44,627 bases of DNA from an uncultured Muribaculaceae bacterium (GCA_934663645.1 CAKUKR010000010.1:1-44627); one strand, 5' to 3'. Shown: positions 34,372 to 43,462, numbered from the stretch's first letter. Translations and numbers: made by a program. Notes: generated by a model not told the origin, from the sequence alone.

Positions 34372-35883
34372 GTGAACAGACACAATATACTGAGGCTGGC
34401 ACTGCCGGTGGCGTTGGGGGCTGCGCTCCTCGGCGCAACAGCGTGCAACGAAGAGAAAAAGACCGCCATAGAGGAATATGGCGCAGACTCTGCCGTGGCC
34501 ATTACCAACTTCAAGCTGAAGGCCGACAGCAAGGTCCTCAACAACCTCGACTCCGTTTTCTTCTCGATTGACCTCAAGAACGGCGTGATTTTCAACGCCG
34601 ACTCACTGCCCGCCGGCACCAAGGTGACTGACCTCATACCGGTCATCTCCTACCCCTCGTCCACACAGGCGGCCGTCATAACCATGGAGGGCGGCGAGAA
34701 GCGCGAGGGGGAGGTGGACTACTACAAGAACCCCTCCGACTCTATCGACTTCACCGGCAAGGTCTCAATCAAGCTGACCGCGCAGGACGGCGTTACCACA
34801 CGCACATACCGTCTGAAAGTCAATGTGCACAAGCTCGTGTCAGACTCGCTGATGTGGGACAAGGTGGCAGTCTCCCCGATACCCTCACGCTCCGGCAACC
34901 CTACAGCGCAGAAGAGCGTGTCACGCGAAAACACCGCCTACTGCCTCGTGCGCGAGCAAGACGGCTCGCTCTCTATCGCCACAGCAGCCTCACCCGCTCC
35001 GGGCAACTGGCAGATACGCACCGTAGCCGAAAACGGCACTTTTGACATACGCACATTCTCCGTCACCGACGATGCCTTCTACATCCTCGACACCGATGGC
35101 AGGCTATACTCGTCAGAAGATGCATCCACTTGGGCTGACACCGGCAAGCGGTGGATAAACATCATCGGCGGCTACCAGTCCACCCTCCTCGGCATAGACT
35201 CGGACAACGGCACCCTGCGACATGCATATTACCCCGCAAACTTCACCGCAACGCCCCTCGAAAGCGGCTTCCCCGTGAAGGGGTACTCCAACACCGGCAT
35301 ATTCTCCAACAAGTGGAGCGTCGAGCCGATATGCCTGATGGTGGGCGGCTACGATGCCGACGGACAGACGACTGACGGCGTATGGGCTTTCGACGGCGGC
35401 ACATGGGCGAAAATATCAGAGCACCCGGTGGGCAAAATCTCCGGAGGCGCACTGATACCCTACTACATCTACCGCACATCGAAAGTCTCTTGGATACAGA
35501 CAGAGTTCCAGGTGTGGCTGCTGTTGGGAGGCACGCTCCCCGACGGCACGCTGAACCGCACCGTATACCTCAGCTATGACAACGGCGTGAACTGGCAACA
35601 GGCCGTGGACTATATGCAGCTGCCTGAATACATCCCGTCGCTCACACAGTGCGACCCGATGGTGCTGACCATGGACAAGAACGCCGCAATATCAGACGCA
35701 TGGACAAAAAAGCCCTCGCGCCGCGTTGCACCATGGTACATCAAGCACGAGACTGACGGCGACATCATCTCATGGCAATGCCCCTACATCTACCTGTTCG
35801 GCGGCATCAACGCAGACGGCGCGTTCAACAACGCTGTATGGCGAGGCGTTCTCAACAAACTGACATTCACCCCGTTGATATGA
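34372..35883 (+). CDS. DUF6242 family lipoprotein
   Basis: From the GTG at 34372 the protein starts VNRHNILRLALPVALG (V read as M) and has 503 residues. A lipoprotein signal ends in ATAC, with Cys at residue 25. Residues 40-150 match the N-terminal DUF6242 part (NFKLKADSKVLNNLDSVFF), and the C-terminal part has Kelch- or propeller-like repeats (LYSSEDASTWAD, VYLSYDNGVNWQQAVD). An in-frame TTG at 34321 is an alternative start. Its stop overlaps the next ATG (ATGA). Function is unknown; location in the outer membrane or on the surface is inferred. Confidence 0.83.
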   Translation: MNRHNILRLALPVALGAALLGATACNEEKKTAIEEYGADSAVAITNFKLKADSKVLNNLDSVFFSIDLKNGVIFNADSLPAGTKVTDLIPVISYPSSTQAAVITMEGGEKREGEVDYYKNPSDSIDFTGKVSIKLTAQDGVTTRTYRLKVNVHKLVSDSLMWDKVAVSPIPSRSGNPTAQKSVSRENTAYCLVREQDGSLSIATAASPAPGNWQIRTVAENGTFDIRTFSVTDDAFYILDTDGRLYSSEDASTWADTGKRWINIIGGYQSTLLGIDSDNGTLRHAYYPANFTATPLESGFPVKGYSNTGIFSNKWSVEPICLMVGGYDADGQTTDGVWAFDGGTWAKISEHPVGKISGGALIPYYIYRTSKVSWIQTEFQVWLLLGGTLPDGTLNRTVYLSYDNGVNWQQAVDYMQLPEYIPSLTQCDPMVLTMDKNAAISDAWTKKPSRRVAPWYIKHETDGDIISWQCPYIYLFGGINADGAFNNAVWRGVLNKLTFTPLI

Positions 35884-36593
35884 AAACCGAGCGTTTCCAC
35901 GGCATACACACCCGCTTGGCGGCTTGGGTTGCGGCACTCGCAATCCTGCTGTCCGCATTGCCGGCGGAAGCTCAGGAGGACTACCGCTTCGACATCGGCG
36001 GAGGCATCGGCACGACCGGATACCTCGGCGACGCGAACACGGCGAACCTATACAAGAACCCCTCTTGGGACATCGAGGTGCTGCTGCGCTACATCGCCAA
36101 CCCGCGCTGGGCGTTCAAGACCAACTTCTACGCCGGCGGGCTGAAAGGGAACTCCGAACAGATGACAAACGTCTTCCCTGGAGGAGAGACATTCAAGTTC
36201 ACCACCAATTTCTACGAAATAGGCGAGCTGGCAGAGTTCAGCTTCTTCCCCTACGGCATAGGCGAAAAATACCGCAAGCTGAAACGGTGGACCCCCTACA
36301 TCGCCGCTGGCCTCGGCTTCACGCTGTGGTCTACGGACGGCAAAGCGCACTTCGGAGTGAACATTCCGCTGGGCGTAGGCATAAAATTCAAGGTAAACAA
36401 GCGGCTCAACCTCGGCATGGAGTTCCTGATGAAAAAGGTGTTCTCCGACAAGCTCGACGGCGACAACCTCTCCGACCCGTATCAGATAAAAAGCTCTTTC
36501 GCGAAAAACACCGACTGGTACTCCACGCTCACCTTCACGATAAGCTACGAATTCAGCAAGCGGTGCGCCGTATGCAACTACAAGGAACGATGA
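35880..36593 (+). CDS. DUF6089 family outer-membrane protein
   Basis: The 237-residue protein has a signal peptide (hydrophobic run at about 11-24, ending AEAQED). Its mature part opens YRFDIGGGIGTTGYLGDAN, typical of DUF6089, which are predicted small beta-barrels. Alternating hydrophobic strands and a Tyr/Phe-rich end (TLTFTISYEF) support this. It starts within the DUF6242 stop and ends within the uppS start. Conserved linkage to uppS and bamA suggests an envelope role, not known in detail. Confidence 0.85.
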   Translation: MKTERFHGIHTRLAAWVAALAILLSALPAEAQEDYRFDIGGGIGTTGYLGDANTANLYKNPSWDIEVLLRYIANPRWAFKTNFYAGGLKGNSEQMTNVFPGGETFKFTTNFYEIGELAEFSFFPYGIGEKYRKLKRWTPYIAAGLGFTLWSTDGKAHFGVNIPLGVGIKFKVNKRLNLGMEFLMKKVFSDKLDGDNLSDPYQIKSSFAKNTDWYSTLTFTISYEFSKRCAVCNYKER

Positions 36594-37384
36594 GAAGCGA
36601 CGACGTGACAGCCCTGATGGCAAGGATTGACAAGGAGCGCGTGCCTCGGCACGTCGCTATCATCATGGACGGCAACGGACGCTGGGCCAAGCGTCAGGGA
36701 CTGCCACGCTCGGCAGGCCACTACAAGGGCGTGGACAGTGTGCGCGACATCACCCGCTTCGCCTCCGACTTAGGCATCTCCTACCTCTCGCTATACGCAT
36801 TCTCGACTGAAAACTGGTCGCGGCCACAGGGCGAGGTTGACACCCTTATGCACCTGATAGGGTACGCCATCGAGAACGAAACCCCCGAACTGATGCGCAA
36901 CAACGTGCGGCTGCACCTCATAGGCGATATCGACGGCCTCCCCGAGGGCGCACGCTGCCGCCTGAGCGCATCCCGCGACAAGCTGGCGAAATGCTCCGGC
37001 CTCAACCTGATGCTATGCCTGAACTACTCCGCCCGGTGGGAGCTGACACGCGCCGCGCGAGAGATAGCACGCAGCGTCGCTGACGGCACACTCTCTGCCG
37101 ACGACATAACTGCCGACGACATAACACGCCGCCTCGCCACCTGGCCCGCGCCAGACCCCGACCTGCTCATACGCACCGGCGGCGAAACCCGCGTCAGCAA
37201 CTTCCTCCTGTGGCAGATTTCATACGCCGAACTCGTGTTCACCGACACGCTTTGGCCCGATTTCCGCGAGAAGGAGTTTGCAGACGCTCTGCTCCAGTAC
37301 ATGAGCCGCGAGCGACGCTTCGGCAAGACGAGCGAACAGGTCAACAATCAATCCAACACGATTATCCCCAACCACGATATATGA
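36590..37384 (+). CDS. uppS: Isoprenyl transferase (undecaprenyl diphosphate synthase)
   Basis: UppS builds the C55 lipid carrier for peptidoglycan and O-antigen. The frame is open far upstream, but the family start is the ATG at 36590, giving 264 residues. Asp27 is in the catalytic motif IIMDGNGRWAKRQG. The C-terminal substrate site DLLIRTGGETRVSNFLLWQ and FTDTLWPDF are intact. It overlaps both neighbours by 4 nt. Confidence 0.97.
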   Translation: MRSDDVTALMARIDKERVPRHVAIIMDGNGRWAKRQGLPRSAGHYKGVDSVRDITRFASDLGISYLSLYAFSTENWSRPQGEVDTLMHLIGYAIENETPELMRNNVRLHLIGDIDGLPEGARCRLSASRDKLAKCSGLNLMLCLNYSARWELTRAAREIARSVADGTLSADDITADDITRRLATWPAPDPDLLIRTGGETRVSNFLLWQISYAELVFTDTLWPDFREKEFADALLQYMSRERRFGKTSEQVNNQSNTIIPNHDI

Positions 37385-40026
37385 AACGACACATCCACAT
37401 ATATTGTCTCCTGTTGTCTATAATAGCCCTCGCCTACTCACCGGCCAAGGCCTTTGACATCACCCCGGAGACGCCGGCAGACACGATATACAACCCCACT
37501 GTGGTCTATTCGCCGATACCGCGCACCTACGAAATCGCGGACATCAAGGTCTCCGGCATTTCCAATGTTGATGACTATGTCATAATCGGCTATTCCGGGC
37601 TGTCAGTCGGGCAGCGCGTCGAGATACCCGGCTCTGCTATCACCGACGCCACCAAGCGTTTCTGGCGGCAGAACCTGTACTCCAAAGTGCAGATCAACGT
37701 GGTCAAGACTGCCGGCGACAAGGCCTGGCTCGAAATCGTCCTGCGACAGCAGCCGCGCATGTCGGAAATCATATTCTCCGGCGTGAAAGGCGGCGAGAAG
37801 AAAGACCTCAACGAGCGGCTCGCCATGATACCGGGACAGCAGATTACCCCCAACATCCTCGCCCGCGCAAAGCAGATTGTCGAAAACTACTACACGGCAA
37901 AAGGCTTCAAGAACGTGGAAATCAAGGTGACGCAACATCCAGACATCAGCAAGGAGAACCAAGTCATCGTCAATGTGGACGTAAACCGCAACACCAAGGT
38001 CAAGGTGCACAAGATTTACATCGAGGGCAACAAGGTGCTGTCAGACAACAAGCTGAAGCGCACCATGAAAAAGACCAACGAAAACGGCAACATCCTCAAC
38101 ATCTTCAAACAGAAGAAGTTTGTTGAATCAGACTACGCCGACGACAAGAACCGCATCATACAGAAATACAACGAACTGGGATACCGCGACGCCAAGATCG
38201 TGAGCGACAGCGTGGTCAAGTACAACGACGACCGCGTGGACGTGTACATCAAGGTGGACGAGGGCAAGAAGTACTACATCAGCGACATCTCATGGGTCGG
38301 CAACACCATCTACTCTACCGACATGCTCCAGCAGGTGCTCGACATCTACCCCGGCGACGTGTACAACCAGAAACGCCTCAACAAGCGCACACAGGACGAC
38401 GAAGACGCTGTCTCGAGCCTGTACCTCGACAACGGATACCTCTTCTTCCAGCTTGTGCCTATCGAGGAGAACATCAAGGGCGACAGCATCGCGCTGCAGA
38501 TGCGCATAATCGAAGGCCCGCAAGCCCGCGTCAACCGCGTGGTTATCAACGGCAACGACGCCCTCTACGAGAAAGTGATACGCCGCGACCTGCGCGTTCG
38601 TCCCGGCGACCTCTTCTCAAAGAACGACCTGATGCGTTCCGCACGCGAAATCGCAGCTTCGGGACACTTCAACCCCGAGACACTCGACATCAAGCCCGAG
38701 CCTAACGAGAGCGACGGCACAGTGGATATAGTCTTCAACCTCGAACAGAAGGCCAACGACAAGATCCAGTTCTCATTCGGCTGGGGACAGACGGGCATCA
38801 CCGGACAGCTCGCGCTGAGTTTCACCAACTTCTCGATGAAGAACCTGTTCTACCCCTCGAAATACAAGGGCATTATACCGCGTGGCGACGGACAGACTTT
38901 CTCCGTTTCGGTGCAGACCAACGCCAAGTTCTACCAGAGCTACAACATCTCGTTCTTCGACCCGTGGTTCGGCGGCAAACGCCCCAACTCACTCTCTGTA
39001 TCGCTCGACTACTCGCGCTCCACGGGCGTCAACCAGAGCTTCTACAACGACAACTGGAACGACGCTTACCTCAACTCCCTCTGGACGCAAGGCTCCTACG
39101 GCACAAACTACAACGCATACAACTACCAGAACTCGTACGACCCCAACAAGGTCATTCAGCTCGCCGGCGTGTCCGTGGGCTACGGCTCGCGCCTCACTTG
39201 GCCAGACGACTACTTCCAGTTCATGGCAAGCCTCAACTACCGCTGGTACTACCTCAAGAACTGGGAATACCTCTCGTATATGCAGAACGGCACGTCCAAC
39301 TCGCTCGGCCTGACACTCAGCCTGTCGCGCACCAGCATCGACAACCCGTACTACACACGCCGCGGCTCGACATTCTCGCTCGAGTTCACAGCCACGCCCC
39401 CGGCATCCCTGTTCGGCAAAAAAGACTGGAAACAGCTCTCATACGAAGCCAACACCCTCAAGTCAGAGGAGGCCAAGAAAGAGCTGTACCGCTGGATAGA
39501 ATACTGGAAACTCAAGTTCAAGAGCAAGACATACACACCACTCACCGACCCAGACGGACAGTGGACGCTCGTGCTGATGACCCGCGCCGACTTCGGCCTG
39601 CTCGGCTCGTACAACCGATACCTGAAAACGCCTTTCGAGACGTTCTACTTCGGCGGCGACGGCATGACCGGCGGCTACACATACGCCACAGAGACAGTCT
39701 CAATGCGCGGCTACGAGAACGGACAGTTCACCCCCAACTACTATGAGGGCTACGCTTACGGAAAGGCGACAATGGAGCTGCACTTCCCCTTCATCCTCCA
39801 GCCCGCCACCACCATCTACGGCCTCGTGTTTGCCGAAGCCGGCAACGCCTGGACATCGGTCAAGGACTTCTCCCCCTTCAACCTGAAACGCAGTGCCGGC
39901 GCCGGTGTCCGCGTGTTCCTCAGCGTAATCGGATTCCTCGGCGTGGACTGGGCATACGGTTTCGACAAGGTGTGGGGACGGCGCGGCGGAAGCCAGTTCC
40001 ACTTCGTCCTCGGACAGGAGTTCTGA
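37381..40026 (+). CDS. bamA: Outer membrane protein assembly factor BamA
   Basis: BamA inserts beta-barrel proteins into the outer membrane. From the ATG at 37381 it has 881 residues: a signal peptide (about 1-24, ending PAKAFD), POTRA domains from about 50 to 430 (IADIKVSGISNVDDYVI; KVHKIYIEGNKVLSDNKL; INGNDALYEKVIRRDLRVRP) and a 16-strand barrel ending in a terminal Phe (FHFVLGQEF). The barrel is rich in aromatic residues, as in other Bacteroidetes. It overlaps uppS by 4 nt and is followed by two skp-like genes. Confidence 0.96.
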   Translation: MKRHIHIYCLLLSIIALAYSPAKAFDITPETPADTIYNPTVVYSPIPRTYEIADIKVSGISNVDDYVIIGYSGLSVGQRVEIPGSAITDATKRFWRQNLYSKVQINVVKTAGDKAWLEIVLRQQPRMSEIIFSGVKGGEKKDLNERLAMIPGQQITPNILARAKQIVENYYTAKGFKNVEIKVTQHPDISKENQVIVNVDVNRNTKVKVHKIYIEGNKVLSDNKLKRTMKKTNENGNILNIFKQKKFVESDYADDKNRIIQKYNELGYRDAKIVSDSVVKYNDDRVDVYIKVDEGKKYYISDISWVGNTIYSTDMLQQVLDIYPGDVYNQKRLNKRTQDDEDAVSSLYLDNGYLFFQLVPIEENIKGDSIALQMRIIEGPQARVNRVVINGNDALYEKVIRRDLRVRPGDLFSKNDLMRSAREIAASGHFNPETLDIKPEPNESDGTVDIVFNLEQKANDKIQFSFGWGQTGITGQLALSFTNFSMKNLFYPSKYKGIIPRGDGQTFSVSVQTNAKFYQSYNISFFDPWFGGKRPNSLSVSLDYSRSTGVNQSFYNDNWNDAYLNSLWTQGSYGTNYNAYNYQNSYDPNKVIQLAGVSVGYGSRLTWPDDYFQFMASLNYRWYYLKNWEYLSYMQNGTSNSLGLTLSLSRTSIDNPYYTRRGSTFSLEFTATPPASLFGKKDWKQLSYEANTLKSEEAKKELYRWIEYWKLKFKSKTYTPLTDPDGQWTLVLMTRADFGLLGSYNRYLKTPFETFYFGGDGMTGGYTYATETVSMRGYENGQFTPNYYEGYAYGKATMELHFPFILQPATTIYGLVFAEAGNAWTSVKDFSPFNLKRSAGAGVRVFLSVIGFLGVDWAYGFDKVWGRRGGSQFHFVLGQEF

Positions 40027-40138
40027 CGCTCACGCTCGCCGCAATTAAACCAGCGGCGCGTGCCGGGTGTCATACACTTAACAACGGCCGCAGAAATGCG
40101 TGCCCAACGGAAATTATGCAACCAACAAAACCGACAAT

Positions 40139-40654
40139 ATGAAAAAAGCATTTCTAACCCTGATTATCGCCGTTACGGCAGTCATCAGTGCCAACGCACA
40201 GAAATTCGCACTCATAGACATGGAATACATACTGCGCAACGTCCCTGCCTACGAAATGGCTAACCAGCAGCTCAACCAGGTGTCACAGCGTTGGGAAAAG
40301 GAAGTCACCGAACTCGCCAAAGAGGCGGAGACCATGTACAAGAACTATGAGTCCGACCGCGTGTTCCTCTCCGAAGAGCAGCAGAAAGCCCGCGAGAAGG
40401 AAATCGTGGACAAGGAGAACGAGACCTCGCAGCTCCGCAACAAGTACTTCGGCCCGGAGGGCGAGCTCTACAAGAAACGCCAGTCGCTCATGAAGCCTAT
40501 CCAGGAAGACGTATACAACGCCGTCAAGGCCGTCGCCGAGGAGAAAGGCTACCAGGCAATCTTCGACCGCGCCTCCTCGCAGAGCATCGTTTTCGCCTCG
40601 CCCCGCATTGACGTAAGCAACGATGTCCTCGCCAAATTGGGCTATTCCAAGTAA
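40139..40654 (+). CDS. OmpH/Skp family periplasmic chaperone (first copy)
   Basis: Skp-like chaperones hold outer-membrane proteins in the periplasm on the way to BamA. From the ATG at 40139 the protein has 171 residues, a signal peptide (1-20, ending SANA) and a long charged helical region (about 40-135). The opening QKFALIDMEYILRNVPAYE and the end SNDVLAKLGYSK match OmpH. It lies 112 nt after bamA. The second copy follows after 72 nt. Confidence 0.92.
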   Translation: MKKAFLTLIIAVTAVISANAQKFALIDMEYILRNVPAYEMANQQLNQVSQRWEKEVTELAKEAETMYKNYESDRVFLSEEQQKAREKEIVDKENETSQLRNKYFGPEGELYKKRQSLMKPIQEDVYNAVKAVAEEKGYQAIFDRASSQSIVFASPRIDVSNDVLAKLGYSK

Positions 40655-40668
40655 TTTTCTTATATTTG
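40637..40668 (+). promoter_or_regulatory. Promoter of the second skp-like gene
   Basis: TTG at 40637-40639, a 21-nt spacer and TATATTTG at 40661-40668 fit the consensus. The -33 part lies inside the end of the first copy. Transcription would start about 55 nt before the second copy. Confidence 0.55.
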
Positions 40669-40726
40669 CACCCACGTTTGCCCCTGCGGCATTCCAGACA
40701 CGAATAACAACAAACACGTAATAGCA

Positions 40727-41239
40727 ATGATCAAAAGACTTTTAATCGCAGTGGCGATAGCACTCCCCCTCTTCGCCTCGGCACAGACAGTGAAAATCGG
40801 ACTTGTTGACGTGACAGCTATTGTCTCAAGCCACCCCGACACACAGGCGGCTCAGACTAAGCTGAACGAAACGCAGAAGAAATACGAAGCCGAATACAAA
40901 AAACTCGGTGAGGAGATGCAGCGCATGTATGAGGAGTATGATGCGTATGACAAATCGGCAGATGCCCTCCCTGCTATCAAGGAGCGCAAAGCAAAGGAAC
41001 TTCAGGACCAACAGGCGAAAATGCAGCAGTTCGAGCAGAGCGCAGGACAGGACATGCAGAAGCTGCAGGCAGAACTGATGCAGCCGATTCTCGCAAAGAT
41101 ACAGCAGGCCATTGAGTCTGTCGGCAAAGAGGGCGGATACACCATAATCCAGAACCTCGACCCGCAGATCATCTTCTACCACGCTGCTCCCGCCGTTGAC
41201 ATAACAGCTGACGTCAAGGCAAAGCTCGGCATGAAGTAA
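40727..41239 (+). CDS. OmpH/Skp family periplasmic chaperone (second copy)
   Basis: The 170-residue protein has a signal peptide (1-19, ending FASA) and begins its mature part QTVKIGLVDVTAIVSSHPD. A coiled-coil region with many Lys, Glu and Gln runs from about 40 to 115, as in Skp tentacles. The end AVDITADVKAKLGMK matches the family. It differs considerably from the first copy, so the pair is an old duplication. A terminator-like hairpin lies 36 nt after the stop. Confidence 0.92.
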   Translation: MIKRLLIAVAIALPLFASAQTVKIGLVDVTAIVSSHPDTQAAQTKLNETQKKYEAEYKKLGEEMQRMYEEYDAYDKSADALPAIKERKAKELQDQQAKMQQFEQSAGQDMQKLQAELMQPILAKIQQAIESVGKEGGYTIIQNLDPQIIFYHAAPAVDITADVKAKLGMK

Positions 41240-41275
41240 GCCGCCCGAACAACAGACACAACAAGCAAACTGAAC

Positions 41276-41305
41276 GAGGGCGTATCAAAGCTATGATGCG
41301 CCCTC
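41276..41305 (+). terminator. Hairpin terminator after the skp pair
   Basis: GAGGGCGTATCA (41276-41287) and TGATGCGCCCTC (41294-41305) form a 12-bp stem with one wobble and a 6-nt loop, followed by AATATTTA. The T-run is weak but the stem is strong. Confidence 0.6.
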
Positions 41306-41336
41306 AATATTTACCCTCAACCGGGTGACATTGTAG

Positions 41337-41356
41337 GGACACGGCGTGCCGTGTCC
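41337..41356. repeat. Near-perfect 20-bp palindrome between skp and murI
   Basis: GGACACGGC and GCCGTGTCC flank a 2-nt centre (GT). The preceding TTGTAG gives a string resembling palindromic intergenic repeats seen in many genomes. The ten bases GGGACACGGC recur at 43378-43387, next to another hairpin. It lies 30 nt before murI. Confidence 0.7.
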
Positions 41357-41385
41357 GCCCTGCGACAAAAACAATTCCAAACGCG

Positions 41386-42225
41386 ATGGGTACTAACACA
41401 CTACCGGCAACCGGCAAAATCGGGGTCTTCGACTCCGGTTACGGCGGGCTGACCATACTCGCCAAGATACGCCGCGCCCTGCCGCAGTATGACTACATTT
41501 ACCTGGGCGACAACGCACGCGCTCCGTATGGCTCTCGCTCGTTTGACGTCGTCTACGACTATACGCTGCAAGCCGTGCGGCTCCTGTTCGGCCTCGGCTG
41601 CCGCCTCGTCATACTCGCGTGCAACACCGCCTCCGCCAAAGCCCTCCGCTCCATTCAGCAGAATGACCTGGCGGGCATCGACCCGACACGGCGCGTCCTC
41701 GGCGTGATACGCCCCACCGTCGAGTGCCTCGGCGGCATCACGCGCACACGCCACATCGGCGTGCTCGGCACTCCCGGCACCGTCAACAGCCATTCATACC
41801 GCATCGAGACCGCAAAACTGTTCCCCGACATACACGTCACTGAACTTGCCTGCCCCATGTGGGTGCCGCTCATCGAGAACAACGAAGCCGACGGCGACGG
41901 TGCAGACTGGTTCGTCCGCAAATACCTCGGCCAGGTGACAGCCGCCGACCCCGAAATCGACACCATCGTGCTCGGCTGCACGCACTACCCCCTGATACTC
42001 CCCAAGATACGCAAATACCTCCCCTCCGGCATATCTGTCGTAGCGCAGGGCGAACTCGTGGCAGACAGCCTTGCCGACTACCTGCGCCGCCACCCCGAAA
42101 TGGAGCGCACCCTCACCAAAGGCGGCACGACTGAATACCTCTCCTCCGAAAACCCCGAGAAATTCAACCCGCTCGCCTCCCTGTTCATGGGCGAATCGGT
42201 CGATGCCCGCTGGGTACTGAAATGA
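41386..42225 (+). CDS. murI: Glutamate racemase
   Basis: MurI makes D-glutamate for peptidoglycan. The 279 residues have both catalytic cysteines, Cys79 (LACNTASA) and Cys198 (LGCTHYPL), the supporting Asp16 (FDSGYGG) and GDNARAPYG. No signal peptide is present, as expected for a cytoplasmic enzyme. It closes the bamA-skp block, and the DUF4465 gene follows after 31 nt. Confidence 0.97.
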   Translation: MGTNTLPATGKIGVFDSGYGGLTILAKIRRALPQYDYIYLGDNARAPYGSRSFDVVYDYTLQAVRLLFGLGCRLVILACNTASAKALRSIQQNDLAGIDPTRRVLGVIRPTVECLGGITRTRHIGVLGTPGTVNSHSYRIETAKLFPDIHVTELACPMWVPLIENNEADGDGADWFVRKYLGQVTAADPEIDTIVLGCTHYPLILPKIRKYLPSGISVVAQGELVADSLADYLRRHPEMERTLTKGGTTEYLSSENPEKFNPLASLFMGESVDARWVLK

Positions 42226-42256
42226 AGCAAACAATAATCTCATAAACACATCTATC

Positions 42257-43048
42257 ATGAACAAGTTCAGCAAATACATCGCCGGCGCAATCATACTCGC
42301 GCCCCTTGCCCTGACCTCGTGTTCAGACGACGACAACAACACCCGGACAGTCATCACCGACCTTTCGACTGTCAGCTACAACGAGGCCGGCGTATGGGCC
42401 GGCTGGAACGTGGATGACGACCTCGAGTTCCAAGGTTTCGAGTTCTCGCACGACTACACAGACTACGGCGGAGGCACAGGTATGTCCTCCGGCTTCGTTG
42501 CCGCCAAGCAGACAGACAACGAGTTTCACAACCCGATGTACGAATACCAGTTCACCGTGATGCCCAAAGGCGGCAAGGACGGCGTCGGCACTCCCTACAT
42601 GGTGGCATACTGGAGCAGCTATGACGAGGCTGGAGAAATCGACTATGACGACCGCACCTGCCACATCACATACAACGGCGGAGGCGACACGCCAATGGTC
42701 TTCAGCCCCATCGGAATGTATGTCACCAACAACTGCTACGCTTACTACTCCATGAGCAAGGGCGACGCATACGCCAAGAAATTCGGCGACGGCGACTGGT
42801 TCAAGCTCACAGCACACGGCGTGCGTGCTGACGGCTCAGAGACAACGGCAGACTTCTACCTCGCCGACTTCCGCGAGCAGGGCAGCAAAGGCATCGTGTC
42901 CGACTGGCAATACTTCGACCTCACAGGCCTCGGCGACGTGCTTCTGATATACTTCACAATGGACTCGTCAGACAGCGGAGCTTACGGCATGAACACCCCG
43001 GCATACTTTGCCATCGACAAGTTCACAGCAACGGTACAGACACTCTGA
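42257..43048 (+). CDS. DUF4465 family lipoprotein
   Basis: The 263-residue protein has a lipoprotein signal with the lipobox LTSC (Cys22) followed by an acidic stretch (SDDDNN), a pattern linked to surface export in Bacteroidetes. The family phrases VTNNCYAYYSMSKGDAYAKK, FYLADFREQG and GMNTPAYFAIDKF identify DUF4465. Such proteins are often found near TonB-dependent receptors, including cobalamin ones. None is adjacent here, so the ligand is unknown. Confidence 0.87.
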   Translation: MNKFSKYIAGAIILAPLALTSCSDDDNNTRTVITDLSTVSYNEAGVWAGWNVDDDLEFQGFEFSHDYTDYGGGTGMSSGFVAAKQTDNEFHNPMYEYQFTVMPKGGKDGVGTPYMVAYWSSYDEAGEIDYDDRTCHITYNGGGDTPMVFSPIGMYVTNNCYAYYSMSKGDAYAKKFGDGDWFKLTAHGVRADGSETTADFYLADFREQGSKGIVSDWQYFDLTGLGDVLLIYFTMDSSDSGAYGMNTPAYFAIDKFTATVQTL

Positions 43049-43052
43049 CATC

Positions 43053-43325
43053 ATGAATGACATCGAAGAGCTAAGGATGTCGGTACGAGGCATCGAGCCT
43101 GACAGAGCCGTGGTCATCATCACTGAATACCTCACGCTGCACCCCGAGGACGATGAAGCCCTCACCCTGCGCGGCATGAAGTACTGGAGCCTCGGACAAC
43201 GAGCCAACGCCATCAACGACTACCTCGCTGCCATAAACATCAACCCAGACAGCAAGGCACAGATGGCGATGAAAGCCACCTACGAAATCCTCGATTTCTA
43301 CAACAAAGACCTCTACAACCCCTGA
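43053..43325 (+). CDS. Small TPR protein
   Basis: The ATG at 43053 follows the DUF4465 stop by 4 nt and gives 90 residues. Two TPR-like helix pairs are visible (AVVIITEYLTLHPEDDEALT; QRANAINDYLAAININPDSK), as is the helix MAMKATYEILDFYNKDLYNP. There is no signal peptide, so it is probably cytoplasmic. The partner is unknown. The frame is open 45 nt further upstream, inside DUF4465, and that start is less likely. Confidence 0.75.
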   Translation: MNDIEELRMSVRGIEPDRAVVIITEYLTLHPEDDEALTLRGMKYWSLGQRANAINDYLAAININPDSKAQMAMKATYEILDFYNKDLYNP

Positions 43326-43345
43326 CCCCAACAACCTCTTCATAA

Positions 43346-43377
43346 AGCGATGGCGTGTCATTCGGCACGCCATCGCT
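43346..43377 (+). terminator. Perfect 12-bp hairpin after the TPR gene
   Basis: AGCGATGGCGTG (43346-43357) and CACGCCATCGCT (43366-43377) form a perfect stem with an 8-nt loop, 20 nt past the stop. No T-run follows, so it may act with the next hairpin. Confidence 0.5.
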
Positions 43378-43399
43378 GGGACACGGCAAGACAAAATAC

Positions 43400-43433
43400 A
43401 ATCGGGGGTGCGCATTGCTGCGCATCCCCGATT
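43400..43433. terminator. Bidirectional terminator between convergent genes
   Basis: The arms at 43400-43414 and 43419-43433 form a 15-bp stem with one wobble and the loop TTGC. TTTGCTAT follows on the plus strand; the minus strand has TGTATTTTGTC. It separates the TPR gene from the minus-strand repeat protein and could end both transcripts. Confidence 0.75.
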
Positions 43434-43462
43434 TTGCTATAAGGTCGAAATGTCGATGCTGG

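Noticed and set aside
35924..36589. Upstream extension of the uppS frame
   Set aside because: It overlaps the DUF6089 gene in another frame and has arginine-rich nonsense composition. The family start is at 36590.
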